Shown: in pieces, positions 46,600 through 58,300 of the stretch
Position numbering within the stretch: the stretch's first letter is position 1
Layout of the letters: every line of letters starts with the position of its first letter
Assembly: GCF_002813325.1 (NCBI RefSeq)
Contig: NZ_PHUG01000002.1
Coordinates: 186,001-250,000 of the forward strand
Source of the DNA: Janthinobacterium sp. 64
Lineage (GTDB): Bacteria; Pseudomonadota; Gammaproteobacteria; Burkholderiales; Burkholderiaceae_D
Reading direction: 5' to 3'
DNA: 64,000 bases
Position numbers and translations under genes: made by a program
The notes under the pieces: generated by a model
What the model saw: only the letters and a program-made list of their open reading frames with translations
Told to the model about the DNA's origin: nothing
Database searches by the model: none

Positions 46600-47937
46600 T
46601 TATGTCGGCATACCGCGCAGGCGCTCGCATTGGCGCAGCAGCCCCTGGAAAATGGCCTCGGCAATGTCGACGGGGAAGTCCTGTGGAAGGCGGGCAGTCA
46701 CGGTATCGACTACACCCGTGGCGCCGGCGAGTACTTCGTCAATTATCGCCTCGGCGGCAGCCGCACCGAGCCCCACTTGGCGCGCATGATTCGCCCAATG
46801 GCGACGCTGGATCTGATCGATGTGATAGTAGTTGCTTGAACCGCGCACTGCCATTGCTAACTTGGCGCGTTGATGGGCGAGCTGATGCGCACCAGGTCCG
46901 ATGATCGGATGGGCAGACAAGACGTCATACAGTGGCGTTGCCTTAAATTGACTGTTCGGAAGGTGGAAAATACTAAAGTTCTTGGCGTGGCCATCGGTGG
47001 CAGCCAGTAACCAGAAGATGAGCTGCGTTTTAAAGAAACGCGCCCGGTCGATTTCCGCTTGTGTCGAGCCGAGCAGAATGTCCATGATCTGTGTGATCCC
47101 TGGTCCGCCATCGGACTGGTACTTTTGCAGCGGCGATGTGCCTGTGGCCTGACAAAAGTCCTCTTGTGGCAAACGCACGATCCAACTGCCGTCTTGTGCG
47201 CGTCGGCGGTCGAAACGCTCGACGACCAGCGCTTTCATGCCATCGAAAGTCTCTATCGTGCAGGAGGCTGTGGGTAGTCCAAAGGCCCGCATTATGTGCG
47301 AACAGAGCCATTCATTTTCGACGGAGGTGCGCATATCCGCCTGCATGTTACCCACCAATCCCATTGGCAATTTCACGATATGGGTCGTTGGGGTATTCCC
47401 AGTTGGCCGGTGCCATTGGTCTTGATGCCATAAAAGGGCCGTTTTCTCCTGCGCGCCGGCGATCGACAGGCGCAGATCGGTGTAGTCTTCAGCTTGGCCG
47501 AATGGGGTGTCGGCGAGCGTGTTGCGCAATAGGCGGGCGACGCCGGCTGCATCCAGTACATCACCAGTGATCGAAAATAGATCAACGGGCTGTTCATCTG
47601 GCGGGAGCAGCTGGATCGCGCCAACGCAGTCGCGCCCGACAGCCGCTAGCAGTTGATATGGCTCGATGCCTTCGGTTCGGAAGTGTAGGGCCATGCGGCG
47701 GCGGATTTGGTCACTGTCGGGGAGCAGATTATCGAAGTAGTACTGCACCATGGGACCGCGGTACGCCTCGTTGTGCGGCTTGAATGGCATCGAGAGTGAG
47801 AGCGGCCTGCTGGCGTCATCGACTAGCCATGAATCGAAATACGTGAATGCGTATTTTCCGGGCATGGCGTCCCAAAATCCCACCGGGGTGCCGTTCAACC
47901 AGACATTGAGACGCTGCGCATGTGCTTTTCTTCCCAT
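46600..47937 (-). CDS. hipA: HipA-like serine/threonine kinase toxin
   Basis: 445 residues, the usual HipA length. The N-terminal domain (VWLNGTPVGFWDAM, FTYFDSWL, LSLSMPF) is followed by the kinase core: the LSIAGAQEKTALL ATP loop, HIVKLP (with the ATP-binding Lys), ENEWLCSHIMRAFGLP, VVERFDRR, the catalytic loop ATDGHAKNFSIF (Asp and Asn present) and LYDVLSAHP as the metal-binding Asp. It looks intact. E. coli HipA phosphorylates GltX and induces persistence. Here it probably stabilises the plasmid. It starts 3 bases after the hipB stop. Confidence 0.93.
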   Translation of the reverse strand: MGRKAHAQRLNVWLNGTPVGFWDAMPGKYAFTYFDSWLVDDASRPLSLSMPFKPHNEAYRGPMVQYYFDNLLPDSDQIRRRMALHFRTEGIEPYQLLAAVGRDCVGAIQLLPPDEQPVDLFSITGDVLDAAGVARLLRNTLADTPFGQAEDYTDLRLSIAGAQEKTALLWHQDQWHRPTGNTPTTHIVKLPMGLVGNMQADMRTSVENEWLCSHIMRAFGLPTASCTIETFDGMKALVVERFDRRRAQDGSWIVRLPQEDFCQATGTSPLQKYQSDGGPGITQIMDILLGSTQAEIDRARFFKTQLIFWLLAATDGHAKNFSIFHLPNSQFKATPLYDVLSAHPIIGPGAHQLAHQRAKLAMAVRGSSNYYHIDQIQRRHWANHARQVGLGAAAAEAIIDEVLAGATGVVDTVTARLPQDFPVDIAEAIFQGLLRQCERLRGMPT

Positions 47938-47940
47938 GGA

Positions 47941-48324
47941 TTACCAAATCTCTTTCTTCGCCGACGGCGGGGTGATTTTTGCCGGCGCCTGTATTCCTTT
48001 GACCTGTTTGGGGCCGTTTGGGCCGGCCTTTGTTGGGCGGGGCAGGGCAGGAGCGCTTAAGGGCGTGCCTAGAAAGGAGGGCTGCATGTCGTCGGGCTGA
48101 TCTGGTTCGTTGCTGTCGGCTAGTACGAGTTCGACACCGAGCAGGCGCAGTACCAGGTAGAGGCGTTCCACACTGGTCGATGCGGGATTGGCTTCGATTT
48201 GCGCGTAACTTTGCTGTGTTATGCCGAGCTGTTCTGCCAGAGCTTGTTGCGTCAGGCCGGCTTGCTTGCGAAAGCTGACCAGCAGGGGACGTATTTGCTG
48301 AAGTGTTCGGATTGGATAGCGCAT
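47941..48324 (-). CDS. hipB: HipB-like antitoxin and repressor
   Basis: 127 residues. The XRE helix-turn-helix (about 20-70) reads KQAGLTQQALAEQLGITQQ and YAQIEANPASTSVERLYLVL, followed by LLGVELVL. A flexible proline-rich tail of about 45 residues is longer than in E. coli HipB (88 residues). It neutralises HipA and represses the operon. TTGTA half-sites upstream are likely its operators. Confidence 0.92.
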   Translation of the reverse strand: MRYPIRTLQQIRPLLVSFRKQAGLTQQALAEQLGITQQSYAQIEANPASTSVERLYLVLRLLGVELVLADSNEPDQPDDMQPSFLGTPLSAPALPRPTKAGPNGPKQVKGIQAPAKITPPSAKKEIW

Positions 48325-48354
48325 GAGGTAACTCCGGCTGTATTTTTCACAGTA

Positions 48355-48395
48355 TATACATTGTAAATATTAAATACAACCTTTAACTTGTATAT
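48355..48395 (-). promoter_or_regulatory. hipBA operator candidate
   Basis: Alternating half-sites TTGTA (48361-48365), TACAA (48375-48379) and TTGTA (48388-48392) form two overlapping inverted repeats in very AT-rich DNA 35-70 bases upstream of hipB. Confidence 0.6.
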
Positions 48396-49328
48396 TGAAT
48401 TTACAGTACCTTAGCTGTATTTTGTGCTGCTGGAATGCTATTTCTGTTGTGTATATTCGCCTCATGAAGTTATCCCCGCTTTCGGTGCACAAGCATGTGT
48501 ATAACTTATTGACCTTGTCCTGAAAAGCGCAAACTGCATGGTTGACGGACAGGTGCTGTTTTTATAGTCAGTGTCAGCCTTGCGGTATTTACTGAGCGTT
48601 TTCACCGATCTGCATGACGTCAACCTCTCACCGTTTAGCATGCATATGAATGTGTCCAACGCTGAGTATGATCAGCTGTTCACTTTGACGCCATCGGCTA
48701 GCGTTCCTTGCTTGGTTCTATTCGGCACTCAGCGGTTTTTCTTGCTTAGTAGACCGAAGGCGGGAGGCGTCCATTACATTCTTTCAAAAATCTGAGTTTG
48801 GGAAAATTCTACTTTTAAACGCGATCATTTGGCGGGGGGATTACCGTCCCCGTCTTGTCTGAGCCGCCTTGAGCTGGTCATCGTATTGTTAGATGATGGC
48901 AACACACAGCTAGGAAGCGGCACGTTTCAAACCATTGGAATTTCAGCCGCGAGGGTCCAGAGTTGGAGGTTGTCGGCAAGCCTTGCTTGATCACCAGGCT
49001 GCGCGCGGCAACAATCATGGAATCCATCGCGTGCCAGGCAGGATATCGATCGCCTGAACATCGCCCGTCGAGAGCGTCTTTGCCAATAAAAATATCCAGC
49101 CTCCCGGTAGTGCCCATCTTCAAATGCAGAAAATTTTCAAAATTACCTAAACAATTGCAGAAAAGTCTGGATACCTTGTTTGAGAGCGGTGGATTGCTCC
49201 CGGACGGTATTGCCGACCCCCCCGCTAGCGGTAAGAACGCTGCGGTCATTGTGCTTTTCTTCCTGGACGATCCCCTCAAAGATCAATGATATGCCTGGCC
49301 GGGCCAGGTGGATAGACAGGGGAAACAG
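48396..49328. other. Gap upstream of the RHS giant
   Basis: About 930 bases. A plus frame at 48571-48795 and a minus frame at 48878-49279 lack ribosome-binding sites and recognisable content. The last bases carry the ribosome-binding site (AGGGG) of the RHS gene. Confidence 0.5.
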
Positions 49329-52300
49329 ATGGTAGCGATTGTCAGCGGCAATACTCTTGGCTTGTTGGGCGGTTCGTCGGCGACGCTGGGGCAGCAAGGA
49401 GCGTTTGGCGCCGCCGGCATCGGCAAGAGCCAGGAAAATGGCTATCTGAATGTTTCCAATGGCAATATTGTCATGCAGCAGCGTGATGACTTTATCGCGT
49501 CGCGCGGTATCGATTTGTCCTTGACACGCACGTATAACGCGCAAGGTGCGCTGGGCCAGCACTGGAAATTTGGCCTGAACCGCGAAGTTGGCGCCGTCAC
49601 GGGTGTTGTCAACGGCGCTGGCAGCACGGTGGTGCGTATTGCGGGAGACGGCAGCGAAGCGCTGTATCGCTACGACGAGGCGCGTGGCGTGTATGTGTCG
49701 ACCGATGGCCCCGGCGCCTACCATACCCTGGCGTATGACGCGGCGGGGCAGCGCTGGACCTGGAGCGCAGGCGACGGCCAGGTGCGCGAAGTGTATGACG
49801 CCGCCCAGCACGGCCGCATCATATCGTCTGCAGACGAGAACAATCATCAGCTCAGTTATTTCTATGATGCAAATAGCGGCTTGCTGTCGCGGGTGCTGAC
49901 TGCCAGCGGCGATACGAGCTGGTTCGAGTACAGCAACGGCGACTTGGCGCAGGTGCGCGACGTGCTCGCCTCGGGCGTCGTACTCACGCGCGTGCGCTAT
50001 GGCTATGACGCGCAGCACCGCCTGACGTCGGTCACGACGGATCTGACGCCGGACGATAACAGTATCGCCGACGGTAAGGTGGCCGTGATCCGGTATGTCT
50101 ACGACGGCACGAGTGAACGCATCGTTAGCGTGATGCAGGCCGACGGCACGGCGCTGTCCTTCACCTATCAACAATACGGCGGTGAATGGCGCGTGGCATC
50201 GGTGACGGACGGCCTGGGCCGGCGCACGCAGCTGGCGTACGATCTTGCCGCCAACACCACGCGCGTGACCGATGCGCTCGGTGCCGTCAGCGTGTATGCC
50301 TATGATAGCCGAGGTCAGCTGACCGGCGTGACAACGCCGGCGGGCCAGCAGAGCACGTATGCGTATGACGCGCAGGGCAACTTGATCCGAAGCGTGGACG
50401 CGCGCGGCAATGCGGTCGAGATGCAATACGACGCCAATGGCAACCAGATCCTGCAGCGCGATGCGCTGGGCAATACGATTACGCGCACCTATGATCCAGT
50501 GTGCAAGCTGCTGCTGACGGAAACGACGTATCAGATTGCCGATCCGGACGGTGCCGGCCCTGGCCAGCCGGGCCGGCCACAGACGACGCGCTACGTGTAT
50601 GACGCGGCAGGACATTTGCGCTTCCAGATCAGTCCGCAAGGGCGTGTGACCGAACATCGCTACGACGGTCCTGGCGCGCGTCTCACCAGTGTGCAATATA
50701 CGGTGGATAGCTATGACATTAGAAGTTTGGCGCCTACTAGCGCGCCAGACGAAGCGACGATGAGCGCCTGGGAAGCTGCTATCCGAGATAAGTCGACGAC
50801 AACGCGTACCGACTACGAATACGACGTTCGTGGCTTGCTGGCACGTACGCGATCCTTTGCCACGGTATCCATCGCTGGCGCAGGAGTGCCTTTCAAGGCG
50901 TTCATATTGCGCTATGTATATGATCAGGCGGGCCGTCTGTTACAACAGATTGACAAGTCAAACAACGTAACCAACTTCGCGTACGACGGACTGGGTCGAT
51001 TGCTGACGACGACCGATCCCTTGGGCAATGTTATTCTTCATAGTTACGATGATGCAGGCGGCCGGATGTCCATTCGGCTGGCCAATGGCCTGACGACCAC
51101 CTCTGTCTACAATAAGGCAGGAGAGCTGACGGATGTTATCCAGACGGGCCTGGCCGGTGAAGAGCTGGGACGCACCAGCTATGCCTACGATGCTGATGGG
51201 CGGCTACGCATGACGACGGGTCCCACTGGACTACGCAGTTACGTGCTGTATGACGAGGCGGGCCGCAAGGCCGCGGACATCGCGGCCGACGGCGCGCTGA
51301 CGCAGTACCAGTACGATGCGAACAACCAGCTGATCCGCACACTGCGCTATGCCCAAGTAGTCAACGGCGCAAGCATGGCGCGCCTGGTGGCGGCCGACGG
51401 TAGCCCGCTTGCTGCCACCTTGGCGCAAGCCGATGTGCTACCACCCGTTAGCGCGCAGGACCAGAATGAATGGCGCTTGTACGATGCCGCCAGTCGCTTG
51501 CTCAAGACCGTCAGTGCCACAGGTGCCGTAAGCGATTTTGTGTATGACGGTGCTTCACGGCTGGTGCAAACTATCGCCCGCGCGAATACGCTCGACGTGG
51601 CCGCCTTTGCTGCCCAACCCTCGCTGCAGAATGCTGACGTAGCGGCCGCTGCCGGTGACCGCAGCGTCTGGCGTGAATATGACGACGATGGCTTGCTGCG
51701 TTTCGAGGTGGATGCGGATCGCTACATGAGGGAGTATGGCTACGATAGTGCTGGGCGCCTGATGACTATCAGGAAATATACGGCTCCGCTTTCAACGCTG
51801 CAAGCCGGCGTTGCACTTTCCGCCATGATTCCAGAGGCAAATTCCCAAGATCCGTGGACGACATTCAAATACGATGGGCGAGGTGCTTTGCTTTGGTCCT
51901 TTGACGGGGACGTGAGTGTCGTCAATAACTATGATCCTTTAGGGCGTTTAAAAGACACCACGCGCAGCCAACGCGACAGGACAGGAGCGGGATGGCTGCA
52001 GCGCGACCAATTCTATTATGACGCTGCTGGTCGCGTGCAAAGCATAACCCGTTCGATGGATGGTGTAGCCGACGAGACAACGTATACGTTTGACCTTGCT
52101 GGTAACAAAGTACGTGAAAGCAGTGCCAACAGTACTTTGTACTACCGATACGACCTACAAGGGCGATTGATCGGTGCTCTGTCGGCGCAAGGTGGGACGA
52201 TGTTAACTGCACTTGGAACTAATTTGCCCGTTAGCCAGATTGAGCTTGTATGGCGCGCATACGGTATCCGGTATGAGTATGACGGAGCAGGCACGCTGAT

Positions 52301-55300
52301 ACGGGAAACTCCTCCAATGACCGACGGCGTCAATGTTATCGATGGCGGGCGAATCCTACATGATGAGTTCGGTCGAGAAATCGTGTTGGCTGATGCCCAG
52401 GGCAATCTCACGCTGACCAGCTACGATTCGGTGGGAGCCAAGAAAACATGGAAACAGATCAATGGCAAGATATCGACAGCGGAGTATGACGCGCGCGGCT
52501 TGTTGATTACTGAAACACTGTCGGAGACTGGCCAAGATGCTTCTGGCGCCCTTCGGCCGGTCATGAACCGCTATAGCTATGATGCTTCCGGAAAACTCGT
52601 ACAGAAGATCCATGCGGCAGGCCTTTTAATGCAAGAGAGCATTGATTATGTTTATGATCAGGTAGGCAAGTTAGAGCAACGCATCGTTGTCAGCAACGGC
52701 ATGCGTATGGTATTTGACGGACTAGACCGCATTACCTCGCAGACCGAAGCACAAGGCAAAGTGATACTGACGACTTATCATGTGGATGGCGGCAAGACTG
52801 TCTCGAGTAGCCTGAATGGCGTAACCACGATAGCGGAGTACGATGCATTTGGCCGCCTAGTGGTGCGAACTAAGGAACCGTCGGGGAAAACGAACATTAC
52901 GACGTATGAACCGGATGGCTCATATACGACCACTGTCAAAACTGCCGATGGATTGACTACTATCACTGAGTACGATGCCAATGACAGGGTGACGAGAAGA
53001 ACATTGCCGACAAGCGGATTAGATGCCGCCGGCGTGATGCGCCCAATAGTCTCCCGTTATTTCTACGATGACGCAGGCCGAGTGGTCAAAGCCATTGAGT
53101 CCGAAGGCCTGGTGACACAGTCAAATATCGAGTACGAATACGATCAGGCTGGCAAGAAAGAAACCAGAACGACCAATGGATTGATCACCGTATTCCAGTT
53201 TGACGCGCATGGCATGCTGACCAGGATGACACGTCCAGAAACTGGTCCCGATGCCACGGGCAAGCTGCTGCCGCTGGTCAATACCTATACATATGACGCT
53301 GCTGGCCGCGTGACGCAGGAGATTGCAGCGCTGGGCCTGGTGGCGGAGACGATAAATGATTATGAGTATGACCAGGCCGGCAAGATAGTACGGCGGACAT
53401 ATACCAGCAATGGTATCCAGGTGGTGCGTGATGGGCAGGACCGCGAATTGTCGCTGACCGATGCGCAGGGCAATGTCAAGCTGACGACTTATCACGCGGA
53501 TGGTGGCAAGACGGTGTCTGATACCGTCAGTAATCGGACCACCATATCTGAATATGATGCGCGCTCCCGGCTGACGAGCGAAATACTTCCAAAAAGTGGA
53601 CCAGATGCCTCCGGTATTCTGCGTCCGGTGGTCAATCGCTACAGCTACAATGCGGCGGGCCAGGTTACGCAGAAGGTTCTATCAGAGGGTCTGGTGGCGC
53701 AGGAGAGTACCGATTACGTGTATGACCAGGCTGGCAAGGTACAGCAACGCACGGTTGTCAGCAATGGTAATCGTACGATGTATGACGCGTTGGATCGTGT
53801 GACCTCGCTGACCGATGCGCAGGGCAATGTCAAGCTGACGACTTATCACGCGGATGGTCGTAAGACCGTGTCCGATACCGTCAGTAACCGGACCACCATA
53901 TCTGAATATGATGCGCGCTCCCGGCTGACGAGCGAAATACTTCCAAAAATTGGACCAGATGCGTCCGGTGTTCTGCGTCCGGTGGTCAATCGCTACAGCT
54001 ACAATGCGGCGGGCCAGGTCACGCAGAAGGTTCTATCAGAGGGGCTGGTGGCGCAACAGCGCATCGATTACGAGTATGACCAGGCTGGCAAGGTACAGCA
54101 ACGCACGGTTGTCAGCAATGGTAATCGTACGATGTATGACGCGTTGGATCGTGTGACTTCGCTGACCGACGCGCAGGGCAATATTACACTGACGACCTAT
54201 CTCGCCGATGGCGGCAGGACCGTATCCGTACAGATCAACGGCAAGACCACGCTCTCTGAATATGATGCACGCGGTTTGCTGACCCGCGAAACGCTGCCAA
54301 CAACAGGACCAGATGCGTCCGGTGTTCTGCGTCCAGTGGTCAATCGCTACAGCTACAATGCGGCGGGCCAGGTTACGCAGAAGGTTCTATCAGAGGGTCT
54401 GGTGGCGCAACAGCGCACCGATTACGTGTATGACCAGGCTGGCAAAGTGCAGCAACGCACGGTTGTCAGCAATGGTAATCGTACGATGTATGACGCGTTG
54501 GATCGTGTGACCTCGCTGACCGACGCGCAGGGTAATATTACACTGACGACCTATCTCGCCGATGGCGGCAGGACCGTATCCGTACAGGTCAACGGCAAGA
54601 CCACGCTCTTTGAATATGATGCACGCGGTTTGCTGACCCGCGAAACGCTGCCAACAACAGGACCAGATGCCTCCGGTGTTCTGCTTCCGGTGGTCAATCG
54701 CTACAGCTACAATGCGGCGGGCCAGGTTACGCAGAACGTTCTATCAGAGGGTCTGGTGGCGCAACAGCGCACCAATTACATGTATGACCAGGCTGGCAAG
54801 GTACAGCTACGCATGGTTTTTACCAGCAGTACACGTACGGTGTATGACGCGTTGGATCGTGTGACGTCGCTGACCGACGCGCAGGGCAATATTACGCTGA
54901 CGACCTATCTCGCCGATGGCGGCAGGACCGTATCCGTACAGATCAACGGCAAGACCACGCTCTCTGAATATGATGCACGAAGTTTGCTGACCCGCGAAAC
55001 GCTGCCAACAACAGGACCAGATGCGTCCGGTGTTCTGCGTCCAGTGGTCAATCACTATAGCTACAATGCGGCGGGCCAGGTTACGCAGAAGGTTCTATCA
55101 GAGGGTCTGGTGGCGCAACAGCGCACCGATTACGTGTATGACCAGGCTGGCAAAGTGCAGCAACGCACGGTTGTCAGCAATGGTAATCGTACGATGTATG
55201 ACGCGTTGGATCGTGTGACCTCGCTGACCGATGCGCAGGGCAATGTCACGCTGACCAGCTATGAAGCCGATGGCGGCACGACGGTGTCGAGGACCGTCAA

Positions 55301-58300
55301 CGGCGAGACCACGCGCTATGGCTACGATCAGGCCAGCCGGCTGATCAAGTTGGTGACGAGTTCGATCAACGAGCGTTATGTATTGGGCGAGAATAACCAG
55401 CGCGCATTCGTCATTGATGCGGCGGGCAAGGTGCTACGTTATATCTATGATGCCAGCGGTAAAGTAGAACAAACCATCCAGTACGCCTCTGCCATCAGCG
55501 TCGGGGACCGGCCGGCGCTGCAAGCGGTGATCGCCGCGCTCAAGCCAGCACCGGCGTTGGACATCGTCACCAATTTCGCCAATGGCATGCCGCTGCCGAC
55601 GATACGTGACGACCGCGGCTGGCACATGACCTTGCCGCTGCAGCGCTGGGGCTATGACCAGAACGGCAACCGTACGCCATATGTGGATACCAGTGGCAAC
55701 CGCAGCGACAGCTATCTGAACCTGTCGAACGGCAATGTGGTGCTCCGCCAGCGTGATGATGTGATCGCCGCGCGCGGCATCGACCTGGCCCTGGGCCGGG
55801 CCTACAATGCCCAAGGCGGCCAAGCGCGGCACTGGACCTTCGGCGTCAGCCAGTCCGTCGGCAGGATCGTCGGTGTGGTCAACGGCGCCGGCAGTACGGT
55901 ACTGCGCACGGCCGGCGATGGCAGCCAGGCGGCATACACGTACGACAGCGCGCGCAGCATGTATGTCTCGACCGATGGCGCCGGCGCCTACCGCACCCTG
56001 GCATATGACGCGGTGGCGCAGCGCTGGACCTGGACTGCGGGTGATGGCCAGATACGCGAAGTGTATGACGCGACGCAGCAAGGCCGCATCATCCTCTCGT
56101 CGGATACCAGCAACAATCAGCTCAGTTACTACTATGATGCTGGCAGTGGCCAGCTGTCGCGCGTGGTCACCGCCAGCGGCGATACGACCTGGTTCGATTA
56201 CAGCAATGGCGATCTGACGCAGGTGCGCGACGTGCTGGCCTCGGGCGCCGTGCTGACGCGCGTGCGCTATGGCTATGATGCGCAGCACCGCCTGACCTCG
56301 GTGACCACCGATTTGACGCCGGACGACAACAGCACCGTGGACGGCAAGGTGGCCGTGATCCGGTACGCCTACGACGGCACGAGTGAACGCATCGCCGGCG
56401 TGACGCAGGCCGACGGCACGGCGCTGTCCTTCACTTATCAGCAATACGGCAGCGAGTGGCGCGTCACATCAGTATCCGACGTCCTGGGCCGGCGCACGCA
56501 GCTGGCCTACGATCTTGCCGCCAACACCACGCGCGTGACCGATGCGCTCGGTGCAGTCAGCGTGTATGCCTATGATGCGCAAGGTCAGCTGATTGGCGTG
56601 ACCACGCCGGCCGGGCAGCAAAGCAGGTACGTGTATGACGCACAGGGTAACTTGATCCGTAGCGTCGACGCGCGCGGCAATGCGGTCGAGATGCAATACG
56701 ACGCGAATGGCAACCAGATCCTGCAGCGCGACGCGCTGGGCAATACCATCACGCGCACCTATGATCCGATGCGCAACCTGCTGCTGACGGAAACGACGTA
56801 CCAGATTGCCGACCCGGACGGTGCGGGTCCTGGCCAGCCGGGCCGGCCACAGACAGCGCGCTATGTCTATGATGCGGCGGGCCACCTGCGCTTCCAGATC
56901 AGTGCGGCGGGACGGACGATCGAGTACCGCTATAACGCAAAAGGCGAGCGCATCGCCAGTGTGCAGTATGCGGCAGAGCTGTTCGATAACAGCGCCCTGG
57001 CGCCGACAGTGGCGCCAAGCGAAGCCGCGATCGCCGCGATGGTGGTGAGCTATCCGAACAAGTCGCAAACCGTGCGCGTCGATTACGAATACGATGCGCG
57101 CGGCCTGTTGGCCCGCACGCTGTCGTATGGCGCAGTCGATGCGGCTGGCGTGGGCATTGCCGCCACGCAGACGGTGCAGCGCTATGTGTACGACCAGGCT
57201 GGCCAGTTGCTGCAAAACATCGACACAGCCGGTACCGCTACCAGTTATACGTACGACGGCTTGGGCCGTCTGCTGACGGCGACCGATCCGCTGGGCCATG
57301 TCACTCTCAACAGCTACGATGCGGCCGGCGGCCGCATGGCGGTCAGACTGGCCAATGGCCTGACGACCACCTCGGTCTACAACAAGGCGGGCGAACTGAC
57401 AGATGTGATCCAGACGGGCCTGGCTGGCGAAGAGCTGGGCCGTACCAGTTATGCCTACGACGCAGATGGGCGTTTGCGCATGACGACGGGGCCGACGGGG
57501 CAGCGCACGTACGTGCTGTATGACGAGGCGGGGCGCAAGGTGGCCGATATCACGGCTGGCGGCACCCTGACGCAGTACCAGTACGATGCGAACAACCAGC
57601 TGATCCGTACTGTGCGCTATGCGCAGGCGGTGAGCAGCGCGAACCTGGCGCGCCTGGTGGCTGCCGATGGCACTCCGCTGGCGGCAACCTTGGCGCAAGC
57701 AGGGGTATTGCCTCCGGTCAGTGCCAAGGATCAAGGCGAGTGGCGTCTGTATGACGCTGCCGGGCGCCTGGTCAGGACGGTGGGCGCCACTGGTGCGGTG
57801 ACCGAGTACGTGTACGACGGCGTCTCCAAGCTGGTCCAGACCATCGCCCGCAGCACGCTGTTAAACATAGCGGCCTTTGCGGCCAATCCTGTCGTTTCCA
57901 ATGCCGTGGTGGCCGCAGCTGCCGACGACCGTATCACGTGGCGCACATACGATGCGGATGGACTGCTGCGTTATGAGGTCGATGGCGAACGCTACATGAC
58001 GGAGTACCGCTACGACAGCGCGGGGCGCCAGGTGAGCACGCTGCGCTATGCGAACCAGGTGTCGGCGACGGCGCTGGCCAATGGTTCGCTGGCCCAGGCC
58101 ACGCCGGCCGCGCATGCGCAGGATATCGTCACCTCCACGACCTACAACGGCCGTGGCTTGGTCGATGCGCGTATCGACGGCGAAGGCTATGTCACCAGTT
58201 ATTCGTATGACGCGGCAGCACGCCTGGCGGAAACGCGCCAGGGAACCCGCATGGTCGCTGGACAGCTGACGCAGCCAGGTGTCCAGCAGCGCGAGAGCTT

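Noticed and set aside
48878..49279. 133-residue minus-strand frame before the RHS gene
   Set aside because: No ribosome-binding site and no recognisable motif; probably chance.
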